Origin: Acidobacteriota bacterium | Lineage (GTDB): Bacteria; Acidobacteriota; Thermoanaerobaculia; Gp7-AA8 | Assembly: GCA_003223645.1 (NCBI GenBank) | Contig: QHVT01000017.1 | Location: forward strand, 1 to 64,000 | DNA length: 64,000 nucleotides | Reading direction: 5' to 3' | Shown: piece after piece, positions 1 through 7,486 of the stretch | Numbering within the stretch: the first letter of the stretch is position 1 | How the letters are laid out: the number at the start of each line of letters is the position of its first letter | Made by a program: the position numbers and the translations under genes | Notes under the pieces: generated by a model | Told to the model about the DNA's origin: nothing | Database searches by the model: none | What the model saw: the letters and a program-made list of their open reading frames with translations, nothing else

Positions 1-219
1 CTGCGACGGAAGACTGTACCGCCCACCCAGAAGCATCCGCGATCGTCCTCTTCGGGTCGGAAGGAGCTGATTGCAAAGGAAAAGACCGAAAAGCAATCAG
101 TGAGGAAGAGAACCGTCCTTGACAATCGCTTTCATAGAACTCGAGCCATCACCTCTAAAACGCGACGGGCCTCTGCACGTGCTCGTCCCCTCCCGTGCTA
201 ACCTGATTCCCCTTCAGCA
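1..219. other. Intergenic region upstream of aroK; no gene seen
   Basis: No convincing coding frame is visible. A perfect -35-like TTGACA lies at 119-124 but no good -10 follows at 16-18 bp. A TAACCT hexamer at 199-204, 15 nt before the aroK start, is a possible -10 element. No Shine-Dalgarno precedes aroK. Confidence 0.4.
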
Positions 220-768
220 ATGAAACTCTACCTCGTCGGATTCATGGGCTCCGGCAAGACCACCGTCGGCCGGGAGCTGGCGATGCGTATCGATGTTCCT
301 TTCTTCGATCTCGATGATCTGATCGAGTCGTCGGAGAAGATGTCGATCCGCGAGATCTTCGCGCAGTTCGGCGAGCCATACTTTCGGAAGCGCGAGCGCG
401 AGATCCTTCGCTCCACGAAGCATCTCGAGGCGGCGGTCATCGCCACCGGCGGCGGGACGTTCACGTTCGAAGACAACATTCAGTTCATCCAGTCCGTCGG
501 GATGTCGATTTTTTTCTCGGCGCCGTATTCGCTGCTGCGCACGCGCATCGATACGAAAGGCGATCGTCCGCTGTTCCGAGACGATCTGGAGACGCACGAG
601 CTGTTCGCGAATCGCATCCGCTACTACCGCATGTCCGATCTGACCCTGGAGATCCGCGAGGACGAGACGCCCGGGGAGATCGCCGAGCGCCTGTTGCTGG
701 AGCTGCCGAAGAGCGTGCTCGATGCCGCGCGCAAGTCGGCATGGCGCGCGGGCGGGAGGCGGGCGTGA
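220..768 (+). CDS. aroK: Shikimate kinase
   Basis: Cytoplasmic kinase of 182 aa that phosphorylates shikimate at the 3-hydroxyl with ATP, the fifth step of the chorismate (aromatic amino acid) pathway. The N-terminus carries the P-loop GFMGSGKT (about residues 7-14). It is followed by the shikimate-binding acidic segment FFDLDDLIE (about 30-38), the FRKREREIL segment, the glycine-rich ATGGGTF motif (about 75-81) and the lid arginine region near DRPLF. Length is normal for the family (about 170-180 aa). The ATG at 220 gives the canonical start MKLYLVGFMGSGKT. The stop overlaps the GTG start of the next gene (GTGA), so the two are probably co-transcribed. No other aro genes are in the window. 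Confidence 0.95.
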   Translation: MKLYLVGFMGSGKTTVGRELAMRIDVPFFDLDDLIESSEKMSIREIFAQFGEPYFRKREREILRSTKHLEAAVIATGGGTFTFEDNIQFIQSVGMSIFFSAPYSLLRTRIDTKGDRPLFRDDLETHELFANRIRYYRMSDLTLEIREDETPGEIAERLLLELPKSVLDAARKSAWRAGGRRA

Positions 769-1505
769 GAGCGCTCGTCGTCAGCGACCTGCACTCGAAC
801 GCGGAAGCGCTGCGCGCGGTGCTGAATCACGTCCGCCGCAAGAAGTTCGACACCGTGATCTGCCTCGGCGATTTCGTCGGCTACGGCGCGCAGCCGAATC
901 AGGTGCTCGACACCATGCGCACGTTGCGCGGACGGAAGATCTACATCCGCGGCAATCACGATCGGGTGGCGTCGGGACTCGATGACGCGAACGGATTCAA
1001 TCACGCCGCGAAAGCCGCCGCGCTCTGGACGCGCGATCATCTCAGTCCGATCAATCGCCGATTCCTGCGCGACCTCGTCGTCGGACCGACGCTCGCCGGC
1101 GGCGTTTTGATTTGCCACGGCTCGCCGTACGACGAAGACGAGTACGTCTTCAACGTCCATCACGCCGCGCAGGTGCTCGCGCTGTACGAAGCGCCGTTCA
1201 TCCTCTTCGGCCACACGCACCTTCCCGCCGTCTTCTCGATCGACGGTGAGCGCGCCGTCAAGGGCTTCGCCGTGCGTGGCGAAGCGACCGTCCGCCTCGA
1301 GCCGAACGAGCGTTATCTCATCAATCCCGGCTCCGTCGGACAGCCGCGCGATCGCAACCCGAGCTCGGCCTGCATCATCTTCGATTCCGATAAAAGAACA
1401 GTTCAGTTCTTCCGCGTCGAGTACGACGTCGGCCGCGCGCAGGCCTCGATTCTCAAGGCCGGTCTGCCGGATGTTCTCGCGCAGCGGCTGAGGTATGGAA
1501 CGTAA
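765..1505 (+). CDS. Metallophosphoesterase (YfcE/MJ0936-like)
   Basis: Calcineurin-like phosphoesterase of about 246 aa. The metal-ligand blocks appear in order: SDLHSN (DxH), LGDFVGYG (GD), RGNHD, CHGSP and FGHTHLP (GHTH). This is the small-phosphodiesterase subfamily whose members hydrolyse phosphodiester bonds such as cyclic nucleotides with two divalent metals; the natural substrate here is unknown. I prefer GTG at 765, giving a 4-bp GTGA overlap with aroK and a GGGAGGCGGG ribosome-binding sequence just upstream. An in-frame ATG at 741 would add eight residues without homology. No signal peptide is seen, so a cytoplasmic location is likely. Confidence 0.88.
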   Translation: MRALVVSDLHSNAEALRAVLNHVRRKKFDTVICLGDFVGYGAQPNQVLDTMRTLRGRKIYIRGNHDRVASGLDDANGFNHAAKAAALWTRDHLSPINRRFLRDLVVGPTLAGGVLICHGSPYDEDEYVFNVHHAAQVLALYEAPFILFGHTHLPAVFSIDGERAVKGFAVRGEATVRLEPNERYLINPGSVGQPRDRNPSSACIIFDSDKRTVQFFRVEYDVGRAQASILKAGLPDVLAQRLRYGT

Positions 1506-1506
1506 C

Positions 1507-1596
1507 GGATGGCAGATGGCAGACGGCAGATGGCGGCTGCGCTGATGGCCACGTCCGCCGTCTTCTGCCATCTGCCATCCGCCATCTGCCATCTGC
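1507..1596. repeat. Palindromic element, GGCAGATGGC family
   Basis: The left arm is built of GGCAGATGGCAGACGGC-like units and the right arm is the reverse complement (CATCTGCCATCCGCCATC), so the RNA would fold into one long hairpin. The same family recurs at 21119-21199, inside hisZ, and at 46763-46841. Most of the gap between 1506 and 1737 is this element; the remainder holds no gene. Confidence 0.85.
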
Positions 1597-1737
1597 TCAG
1601 GACGTGACCTCATCGAATGAGGACAATGACCGGCCGGGCGCAGCAGCGAAGTCATTGAAAACAAAGGTGGAATGCTCGACCGTGGCTGGCATGTGCGCCG
1701 CAACCGAGCGTGACCGGTTCTGCAGGAGAAGGTCCTC

Positions 1738-4086
1738 ATGAAAAAAGGCTTGCTGCTCACGCTTCTCACCATCGCGATCGCGGTTCCCCTCCGCGCCGAT
1801 CGCGAACGCCATCAGTCGTACATCTCCTACGATGAAGGCGGCACGGTCATCCGTTCCGGCGAGGACGGAAAAGAAATCGACGCCCAGCGCAACGTCCCGG
1901 TCTATCCCGGCGACGAGATCATCACCGCGCGGCGCGGCCGCACGGAGATTCATCTCTCCGACGGCAACATCGTCGGCGTCGATCGCGCGACGTCGGTCCG
2001 CTTCCGCTCGATCCTCGATAGCTACGACGGCGCGGACAACGAGACGATCACGGAGCTGAAGTACGGCAAGGTTGCCGTGCAGCGCACCGACATCGGCCGC
2101 GATCACATCCGCCTCGACACCGACAACGCGAGCTACGTCGCCAGTAACGAGGCGATCTACTCCGTCGAGACGGACACGCGCGGACAAGACCGCGTCGTCG
2201 TCTTCGCCGGCTCCGTCGAAGTGCGCACGCAGCAGCGCTCGAGCCGTTTACGCGCGGGCGAGTCGGCCTCGGTCGATGCGCGCGGCCCGTACGATCTGGT
2301 CGGTGATCAGCGCTACGCCGCCGACGACTTCGAGCGCTGGTTCCTTAAACGCGCCGAGCGCTTGGGCTCCTACTCGAGCCGCTACATGGATCGCCGGCTC
2401 TCCTACTACAACGATGATCTCGACGACTACGGCCGCTGGGTCAGCGTAGCGGGCATCGGCTGGTCCTGGCGTCCGTACGTCAGCGTCGGCTGGCGTCCGT
2501 ACTACAACGGCTATTGGTACAGCCGCCACGGCTGCCTGACCTGGGTCTCGTACGATCCGTGGGGCTGGGGCACGTTCCACTACGGCCGCTGGGCGTACGA
2601 CCCGCTGTACGGGTGGGTGTGGGTGCCTGGTTCCGGGTATTCGCCCGCGTGGGTGTACTGGTGGCACGGACCGAGTTACGTCGGCTGGGCGCCGGCAGGC
2701 TGGTGGGATTGTCACCGCGGCTACTACGACTGGGCGTATCGCCCGTACCGCAACGCGTCGATCGGCTTCGGCTTCTACGGCCGCGTGCGCGTGCGCGACA
2801 TGGACCTGCGTCCCTGGACGTTCATCGACAACAACACGATTCATTCGAACCGCATCGACCGCGCCGCGCTCACGACCGACGCGATCAAGCAGCGCCTCGG
2901 ACGCGGCGGCAATGACGGCTACGCGACGATCTCCGGCAGTCCCGCGCGCTTCGTCAACGAGAAGCTCCAGGATCCGGCCGAAAACGTTCGCCGTCACAGC
3001 CTCGGCGGCGACGCCGGCATCGAAGCGGGCACTCCCGCGGACCTGACCGGCTTCTTCCGCCGCGACCCGCAGGTCGCCGGCAACATTCGCGACCGCATCG
3101 TGCGCGGACGCGGTGAAGGCTCGACGTCCGGCTCGTCGACTCCCTCGCGTGCAATCGGCGGCGGAGGCGTTGCGCCAATTGGCGGAGGCAGCGTCGCCCC
3201 GGTCGGCGGAGGCAGTGTTGCTCCGATCGGCGGCGGAAGCGTCGCGCCGATCACCGGCGGCGACAGCAATCGCGAGCGCGGCGGACGCGTCAACCGCGGC
3301 GACACGGGCAGCGCCGGAACATGGCGCAGCGGAAGCGGAAGCGGTAGCAGCGGATCGAGCGGCAGCGACCGCGGACCGACGGTGCGCACGATCGGCGGCG
3401 GCGAAGGCCGTGATCGCAATCCGTCCGGCGACGTCAACAGCGGCGACAGCAGCAACAGCGGCAGCGATCGTTCGCCGTCGGTCTGGCGCAATCGCCGCGG
3501 CAGTGAGCCGAGCGAGCCGTCGACCGGCGCCGAGCGTCCGTCGACCGTCGCGCCGTCCGAGCCTTCGACGCAGACGCCCGAGCCGTCGCGCGACAACTCG
3601 TGGCGGCGCCGCGCGCGCGAGCCGGAAGGCTCGACTACGGCCGAACCGCCGCCGGCGAGCTCGAACGATTCCTCTTCGCACGGCAGTGACGTTCCGCGCC
3701 GCGTGATCGACCGCATCGGCGGCGCGCGCATCTATCCGCGCGACGGCGCCGACAGCGGCTCCTCCACGGGCGACAGTACGCCGCGCAGCACCGAGCCGTC
3801 GCGCGACAGCGGATCGACGACGCGCAGCAGCGAGCCGCGCGACAGCGGGCGCTCGCGCGACGCCGGCTCACGCGACAGCGGTTCCCGCGACAGCGGTTCC
3901 CGCGACAGCGGCTCCCGTGACAGTGGCTCCCGCGACAGCGGCTCACACGACAGTGGCGACCACGGACATTCCGCGGACAGCGGCCGTTCCAGCTCCCCGC
4001 CGCCGCCTCCTCCGCCGCAGCGCAGCAACGATTCCGGCGATCATGGCAACCGCGAAAGCGGCGGCCACGTCAAACGGGATCACTAA
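1738..4086 (+). CDS. Exported FecR/DUF6600-type protein with low-complexity tail
   Basis: Exported protein of 782 aa. Residues 1-20 form a signal peptide (MKKGLLLTLLTIAIAVPLRA). Residues about 40-170 resemble a FecR domain (VYPGDEIITARRGRTEIHLSDG). Residues about 230-330 are rich in Trp, Tyr and Gly (GWSWRPYVSVGWRPYYNGYW, YGWVWVPG), typical of the DUF6600 region. From about residue 450 the chain is low complexity: GGGSVAPIGG repeats, then Ser/Asp/Arg-rich sequence ending in RDSGS repeats and a proline run. The ATG at 1738 has a GGAGAAGG ribosome-binding site. Function is unknown; an envelope or extracellular matrix role is inferred. It stands alone between two palindromic elements. Confidence 0.8.
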   Translation: MKKGLLLTLLTIAIAVPLRADRERHQSYISYDEGGTVIRSGEDGKEIDAQRNVPVYPGDEIITARRGRTEIHLSDGNIVGVDRATSVRFRSILDSYDGADNETITELKYGKVAVQRTDIGRDHIRLDTDNASYVASNEAIYSVETDTRGQDRVVVFAGSVEVRTQQRSSRLRAGESASVDARGPYDLVGDQRYAADDFERWFLKRAERLGSYSSRYMDRRLSYYNDDLDDYGRWVSVAGIGWSWRPYVSVGWRPYYNGYWYSRHGCLTWVSYDPWGWGTFHYGRWAYDPLYGWVWVPGSGYSPAWVYWWHGPSYVGWAPAGWWDCHRGYYDWAYRPYRNASIGFGFYGRVRVRDMDLRPWTFIDNNTIHSNRIDRAALTTDAIKQRLGRGGNDGYATISGSPARFVNEKLQDPAENVRRHSLGGDAGIEAGTPADLTGFFRRDPQVAGNIRDRIVRGRGEGSTSGSSTPSRAIGGGGVAPIGGGSVAPVGGGSVAPIGGGSVAPITGGDSNRERGGRVNRGDTGSAGTWRSGSGSGSSGSSGSDRGPTVRTIGGGEGRDRNPSGDVNSGDSSNSGSDRSPSVWRNRRGSEPSEPSTGAERPSTVAPSEPSTQTPEPSRDNSWRRRAREPEGSTTAEPPPASSNDSSSHGSDVPRRVIDRIGGARIYPRDGADSGSSTGDSTPRSTEPSRDSGSTTRSSEPRDSGRSRDAGSRDSGSRDSGSRDSGSRDSGSRDSGSHDSGDHGHSADSGRSSSPPPPPPPQRSNDSGDHGNRESGGHVKRDH
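3871..3955 (+). repeat. 15-bp coding tandem repeat (RDSGS)
   Basis: About six imperfect copies of a 15-bp unit (cgcgacagcggttcc) encode consecutive RDSGS pentapeptides near the C-terminus of the DUF6600 protein. The period is a multiple of three, so copy-number change would not break the frame. The segment is probably disordered. Confidence 0.85.
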
Positions 4087-4180
4087 AGCAGAAATCAAAA
4101 GCAGAAAGCAGAAATAAGCAAAGCAGAGAGCAGACAGGCCGAACGCCGTCTGCTTTCTGCTTTTTGCTTTCTGCTTTCTT
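4087..4180. repeat. Palindromic element, GCAGAAAGC family
   Basis: Units of AGCAGAAA on the left are mirrored by TTTCTGCTTTCTGC units on the right, giving a long hairpin between the DUF6600 gene and the next one. It is a relative of the GCAGAAGGC family seen at 5826, 13275, 24364 and 25703. Confidence 0.8.
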
Positions 4181-4181
4181 T

Positions 4182-4187
4182 TACAAT
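4182..4187 (+). promoter_or_regulatory. Putative -10 element of a leaderless promoter
   Basis: TACAAT lies 12 nt before the ATG at 4200 and no Shine-Dalgarno is present. The same arrangement recurs before several genes in this window. Confidence 0.35.
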
Positions 4188-4199
4188 CGCCCGCGCCGA

Positions 4200-4445
4200 A
4201 TGTCGCTGCCGCTCTTTTTCGCCCTCTACTGCATCGAGGCCGGTCTCTTTTTCACCATCGTGCCGTGGACGCGCGTGTGGGCGGTGAATCCGTGGCTGCA
4301 CGGCAGCGCGGTCATGGCGATGTACGCGGACAATCCGTTCCTGCGCGGCTTCATCTCCGGCTTCGGCCTCGTCCACCTGCTCGTCGGCTCGCGTGATCTC
4401 GTGCGCCTGCTGCGCGCGCGCCGCGAAAGAGGTGGCGCGCAATGA
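4200..4445 (+). CDS. Small hypothetical membrane protein
   Basis: 81-aa protein with two predicted hydrophobic segments (about residues 1-20 and 45-65) and an Arg-rich C-terminal tail. I recognise no family. ATG 4200 is chosen because it follows the TACAAT hexamer directly; an in-frame upstream start at 4164 would lie inside the palindromic element. Its TGA overlaps the ATG of the MscS gene (ATGA), so the two are probably made together and the protein may be membrane-associated with the channel. No catalytic motif is visible. Confidence 0.6.
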   Translation: MSLPLFFALYCIEAGLFFTIVPWTRVWAVNPWLHGSAVMAMYADNPFLRGFISGFGLVHLLVGSRDLVRLLRARRERGGAQ

Positions 4446-5824
4446 AGCGCGGCTCGCAGCTCGTCATCCCGGCGTTCTTCAGCGTCGCGCTGTTCCTCCT
4501 CTGGGAATTCGCGGGCCGCAACCGCGCGCTCATCGTCTATCCGTGGAAGGCCGACAACGTCCTGCACTTCCTTCTGTTCGCAGCGTGCCTGTCGGTCATC
4601 GTCTTCGCCGTCCGCCTCATCGACCTCTTCGTGTTCGATGTCTTCGCCTCGCGACGCCGCAACGTACGCGCGCCGCAGCTCCTGCGCGAGATCGTCTCGA
4701 TCGTGCTCTACGCCGTGCTCGTCGCCTGGGCGCTGTCCACGATCTTCGATTACCAAGTCACCGCCTTCCTGGCCACCGGCACCGTCGTCGCCGCCGTTCT
4801 CGGTCTCGCTCTCCAGGAAACTCTCGGCAATCTCTTCGCCGGCATCGCGCTGCATCTCGAAGACTCCTTCGGCGTCGGCGACGTCATCAAAACCGGCGAA
4901 ACCCTCGGCGTCATCGAAGCCGTGCGCTGGCGCGGCACGCAGTTGCGGACCTTTCAGAACCACATCGTCGTCGTGCCGAACTCGATGCTCGCGCGCGACC
5001 GCCTGGAAGTGTTCCCGCGCAACAATCTCAATGCGCGCGTGCTGCAGATCGGCGTCGACTACAACGTGCCGCCGGCCACCGTGATCGCGGTGCTCACGCA
5101 GGCGGCGGCGAACGTCGACGGTGTGTCGCGCGACATCCCGTGCTTCGCGCGCGTCGGCGGCTTCGCGGAGTCGGGGCTGACGTACGAGATCAAATACTTT
5201 ACGAATGATTACTCGCAACGCGACCGCATCGACGCCGACATCCGCAAGGCCGTGTGGTACGCGTTCCGCCGCACCGGCATTTCGATTCCGTATCCGATGC
5301 GCGTCTTTCAGCGCTACACGGCGCCGGACGCGAAGCATCATCCCGATACGCCGAAGATCCTCGAGCGCCTGCGCAACGTCGACATCCTCTCGCCGCTGAC
5401 GCGCGAGGCGCAGGCGACGATCGCCGAGACGGCGAACGTGCGCGTGTTCTCGCAGGGCGAGACGATCATCCGCCGCGGCGGCGCCGGCGACTCGATGTTC
5501 ATCGTGCACCAGGGCACGGTGTCGGTGCGCGTCGACGGCAACGAAGTGGCGCAGCTCGGCGACGGCGAGTTCGTCGGCGAGATGGCGCTCCTCACCGGCG
5601 AGACGCGCGCGGCCGACGTCGTGGCATTGACCGACGTCGTCGCCGTCGAGATCACGAAAGCCGCGCTGCAGCCGGTGCTGCTCAATCATCCGGAGCTCGC
5701 GACGGCGATCTCCGCGAAAGTGATGTCGCGCCGCGACGCGCTCGACTCGTTCCGCGACGACGCGAGCCGCGATGAGGAAGAGAAGACGATTTTGTCGCGG
5801 ATACGGTCGTATTTTGGGCTATGA
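4442..5824 (+). CDS. MscS-family mechanosensitive channel with cyclic-nucleotide-binding domain
   Basis: 460-aa inner-membrane protein. The N-terminal third holds four or so hydrophobic segments. The pore-lining helix and beta domain of MscS are clear at about residues 100-190, with the Ala/Gly-rich TVVAAVLGLALQ, then NLFAGIALHLE, GDVI and the conserved VVPNSML. After the MscS C-terminal region, residues about 320-440 form a cNMP-binding beta-roll with the phosphate-binding cassette GEFVGEMALLTGETRAADV. In the bCNG class of MscS relatives this domain is proposed to gate the channel with cAMP or cGMP. Small-solute release on hypo-osmotic shock is the family role; ligand gating here is inferred. 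The start is fixed by a 4-bp overlap with the preceding small membrane protein. Confidence 0.92.
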   Translation: MKRGSQLVIPAFFSVALFLLWEFAGRNRALIVYPWKADNVLHFLLFAACLSVIVFAVRLIDLFVFDVFASRRRNVRAPQLLREIVSIVLYAVLVAWALSTIFDYQVTAFLATGTVVAAVLGLALQETLGNLFAGIALHLEDSFGVGDVIKTGETLGVIEAVRWRGTQLRTFQNHIVVVPNSMLARDRLEVFPRNNLNARVLQIGVDYNVPPATVIAVLTQAAANVDGVSRDIPCFARVGGFAESGLTYEIKYFTNDYSQRDRIDADIRKAVWYAFRRTGISIPYPMRVFQRYTAPDAKHHPDTPKILERLRNVDILSPLTREAQATIAETANVRVFSQGETIIRRGGAGDSMFIVHQGTVSVRVDGNEVAQLGDGEFVGEMALLTGETRAADVVALTDVVAVEITKAALQPVLLNHPELATAISAKVMSRRDALDSFRDDASRDEEEKTILSRIRSYFGL

Positions 5825-5825
5825 G

Positions 5826-5927
5826 ATGAAGGCAGAAGGCAGAAGGCAGAAAGCAGAAGTAAGAAGTAGGTATGTGGCCGCGGTCTTTTCTCACTTCTGC
5901 CTTCTGCCTTCTGCCTTCTGCCTTCAT
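5826..5927. repeat. Palindromic element, GCAGAAGGC family
   Basis: ATGAAGGCAGAAGGCAG-type left arm and its reverse complement CTGCCTTCTGCCTTCAT on the right, with a spacer of about 30 bp. It ends 8 bp before the start of the next gene, so it occupies the whole 5' leader of that gene. Confidence 0.9.
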
Positions 5928-5935
5928 GTTTCGCC

Positions 5936-7111
5936 ATGAAACGCCTCCTCATCGTCGAAGACAAAGAGTCGCTTGCGCAAATGTTGCGCGAGAGCGCGGA
6001 GGCTGACGGTCTCGAGGCGGACGTTGCGTCGACGGGGACGGAGGCGATTCGTTGGCTCGCCGAGGGACGGCGGTACGTCGCGGTGCTGACGGACTTGCGG
6101 CTGCCGGGCGCGGACGGAATCGCGGTATTGCGACAGTCTAGGGAGAACGATCCCGATTGTCCGGTGATCGTGATGACAGCGTTCGGGACGATCGAGAACG
6201 CGGTCGAGGCGATGAAGCTCGGCGCGTATGACTTCATTCAGAAGCCGATTGACGTCGATCATCTCTCGCTGCTGCTGCGCCGCTGCCGCGAGCATCGCGA
6301 GCTGCGCTACGAGAACCTGCTGCTGAAGGAAGAGTTTCAAAAGCGCTATCGACTGCCGGCGATCGTCGGCGACTCGCCGCCGATCGTCGAAGTGGGACAG
6401 GCGATCCAGCGCGTCGCGCAGACCGACTCGACGGTGCTGCTGCAGGGGGAGTCGGGGACGGGGAAAGAGCTGTTCGCGCGCGCGATCCATCAGCTCTCCC
6501 CGCGCCGCGACCGGCCGTTCGTCGCGATCAACTGCGCGGCGATTCCGGAGACGCTCATCGAGAATGAACTGTTCGGACATGAGAAGGGCGCGTTTACCGG
6601 CGCGACGTCGCGGCAGCTCGGAAAGTTCGAGCTTGCCGACATGGGAACGATTTTTCTCGACGAGATCGGCGAGCTCGGATTCGGCGTGCAGTCGAAGATC
6701 CTGCGCGTGCTGCAGGAGCGGCGCTTCGAGCGCATCGGCGGCACGGCGACGATCGATGTCGACGTGCGCGTGATCTGCGCGACGAACCGCAACGTCGAAG
6801 AAGCGGTCAAGAGCGGCGCGTTCCGCGAAGACCTCTTCTTCCGCATCAACGTCTTCCCGGTCACGATCCCGCCGCTTCGCGAGCGCCGGCAGGACATTGG
6901 CGCGCTCACGGACTTTTCGCTCGCGCGCTTCGCGCACGAGCTGAACCGCCCCGGCCTGCGCATGACCGACGACGCCCGCGCCGCGCTGTACGACTATGAC
7001 TGGCCGGGCAACATCCGCGAGCTGCAGAACTGCATCGAGCGCGCTGCGATCCTCTGCGACCGCAACCTCATCCAGCTGCGCGACCTCAGCATCGTTCCGC
7101 AGAAAAAATGA
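5936..7111 (+). CDS. Sigma-54-dependent response regulator (NtrC type) without HTH domain
   Basis: 391-aa protein. A receiver domain (1-120) has the phosphoacceptor Asp at about 53 (LTDLRLPG) and the conserved Lys in FIQKPID. A sigma-54 AAA+ domain (about 145-375) has Walker A GESGTGKE, the sigma-54 contact loop GAFTGA, Walker B IFLDEIGEL and the arginine-finger segment FREDLFFRINV. The chain stops about 15 residues after the WPGNIRELQN sensor II motif, so the usual Fis-type helix-turn-helix of NtrC-family activators is absent. It may act from solution, or bind through a partner. No histidine kinase lies next to it, so it is an orphan here. Confidence 0.93.
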   Translation: MKRLLIVEDKESLAQMLRESAEADGLEADVASTGTEAIRWLAEGRRYVAVLTDLRLPGADGIAVLRQSRENDPDCPVIVMTAFGTIENAVEAMKLGAYDFIQKPIDVDHLSLLLRRCREHRELRYENLLLKEEFQKRYRLPAIVGDSPPIVEVGQAIQRVAQTDSTVLLQGESGTGKELFARAIHQLSPRRDRPFVAINCAAIPETLIENELFGHEKGAFTGATSRQLGKFELADMGTIFLDEIGELGFGVQSKILRVLQERRFERIGGTATIDVDVRVICATNRNVEEAVKSGAFREDLFFRINVFPVTIPPLRERRQDIGALTDFSLARFAHELNRPGLRMTDDARAALYDYDWPGNIRELQNCIERAAILCDRNLIQLRDLSIVPQKK

Positions 7112-7116
7112 TCCGT

Positions 7117-7209
7117 GTCATCCTGAGCCGCGAAGACGGCGAAGGATCCCCCGCCGACGAAGCGCCAAGCGTTCTTGCGCCGGGGATCCCTCGCTGCGCT
7201 CGGGATGAC
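7117..7209. repeat. Palindromic element, GTCATCCTGAGC family
   Basis: Begins GTCATCCTGAGCCGCGAAG and ends with CGGGATGAC in the inverted sense. Internal GGATCC-containing arms also pair. Related copies are at 35244-35338 and 57583-57683. Confidence 0.88.
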
Positions 7210-7234
7210 ACTATTGTTTTTACAGCCTCTCATC

Positions 7235-7486
7235 ATGACGAACATCCCCACATCGAAAGACGTCATCGCCTTTCTCAACGAGCGCCTCGCCGCGCGCGGG
7301 TTGCCGCATCGTGTCGACTCGATCGAGGTCCTGCCGTATGTGAATCCGATGTGGCTCTCGAATTGGAACGTGCCGCAGCTCGCGAACGTGCTCGCTCGGG
7401 AGGGCGACATCGACATCCAGGAGATCATCGAGGAAGAGATTCGCGAGGCGCGCTGGCGGTTTCCGCAAGTACTCGACGAGTTCTGA
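7235..7486 (+). CDS. Small hypothetical protein
   Basis: 83-aa soluble, acidic protein with no recognised family. The N-terminal half contains KDVIAFLNERLAARG and the C-terminus is an amphipathic helix rich in Glu (IQEIIEEEIREARW). ATG 7235 is preferred over an upstream in-frame start that would fall in the palindromic element. It converges with the following minus-strand membrane protein and the two coding frames overlap by about 62 bp, so one 3' end may be mis-set. A real gene is likely but not certain. Confidence 0.5.
   Translation: MTNIPTSKDVIAFLNERLAARGLPHRVDSIEVLPYVNPMWLSNWNVPQLANVLAREGDIDIQEIIEEEIREARWRFPQVLDEF

Noticed and set aside
119-124. TTGACA as a strong promoter for aroK
   Set aside because: No -10 hexamer at the proper distance was found.
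2248-3681. Long open frame antisense to the DUF6600 gene
   Set aside because: It is Arg/Ala-rich, has no homology-like motif and mirrors a GC-rich repetitive gene on the other strand.
4226-5689. Long open frame antisense to the MscS gene
   Set aside because: The composition is typical of a shadow of GC-rich coding sequence; the sense frame has clear domains.
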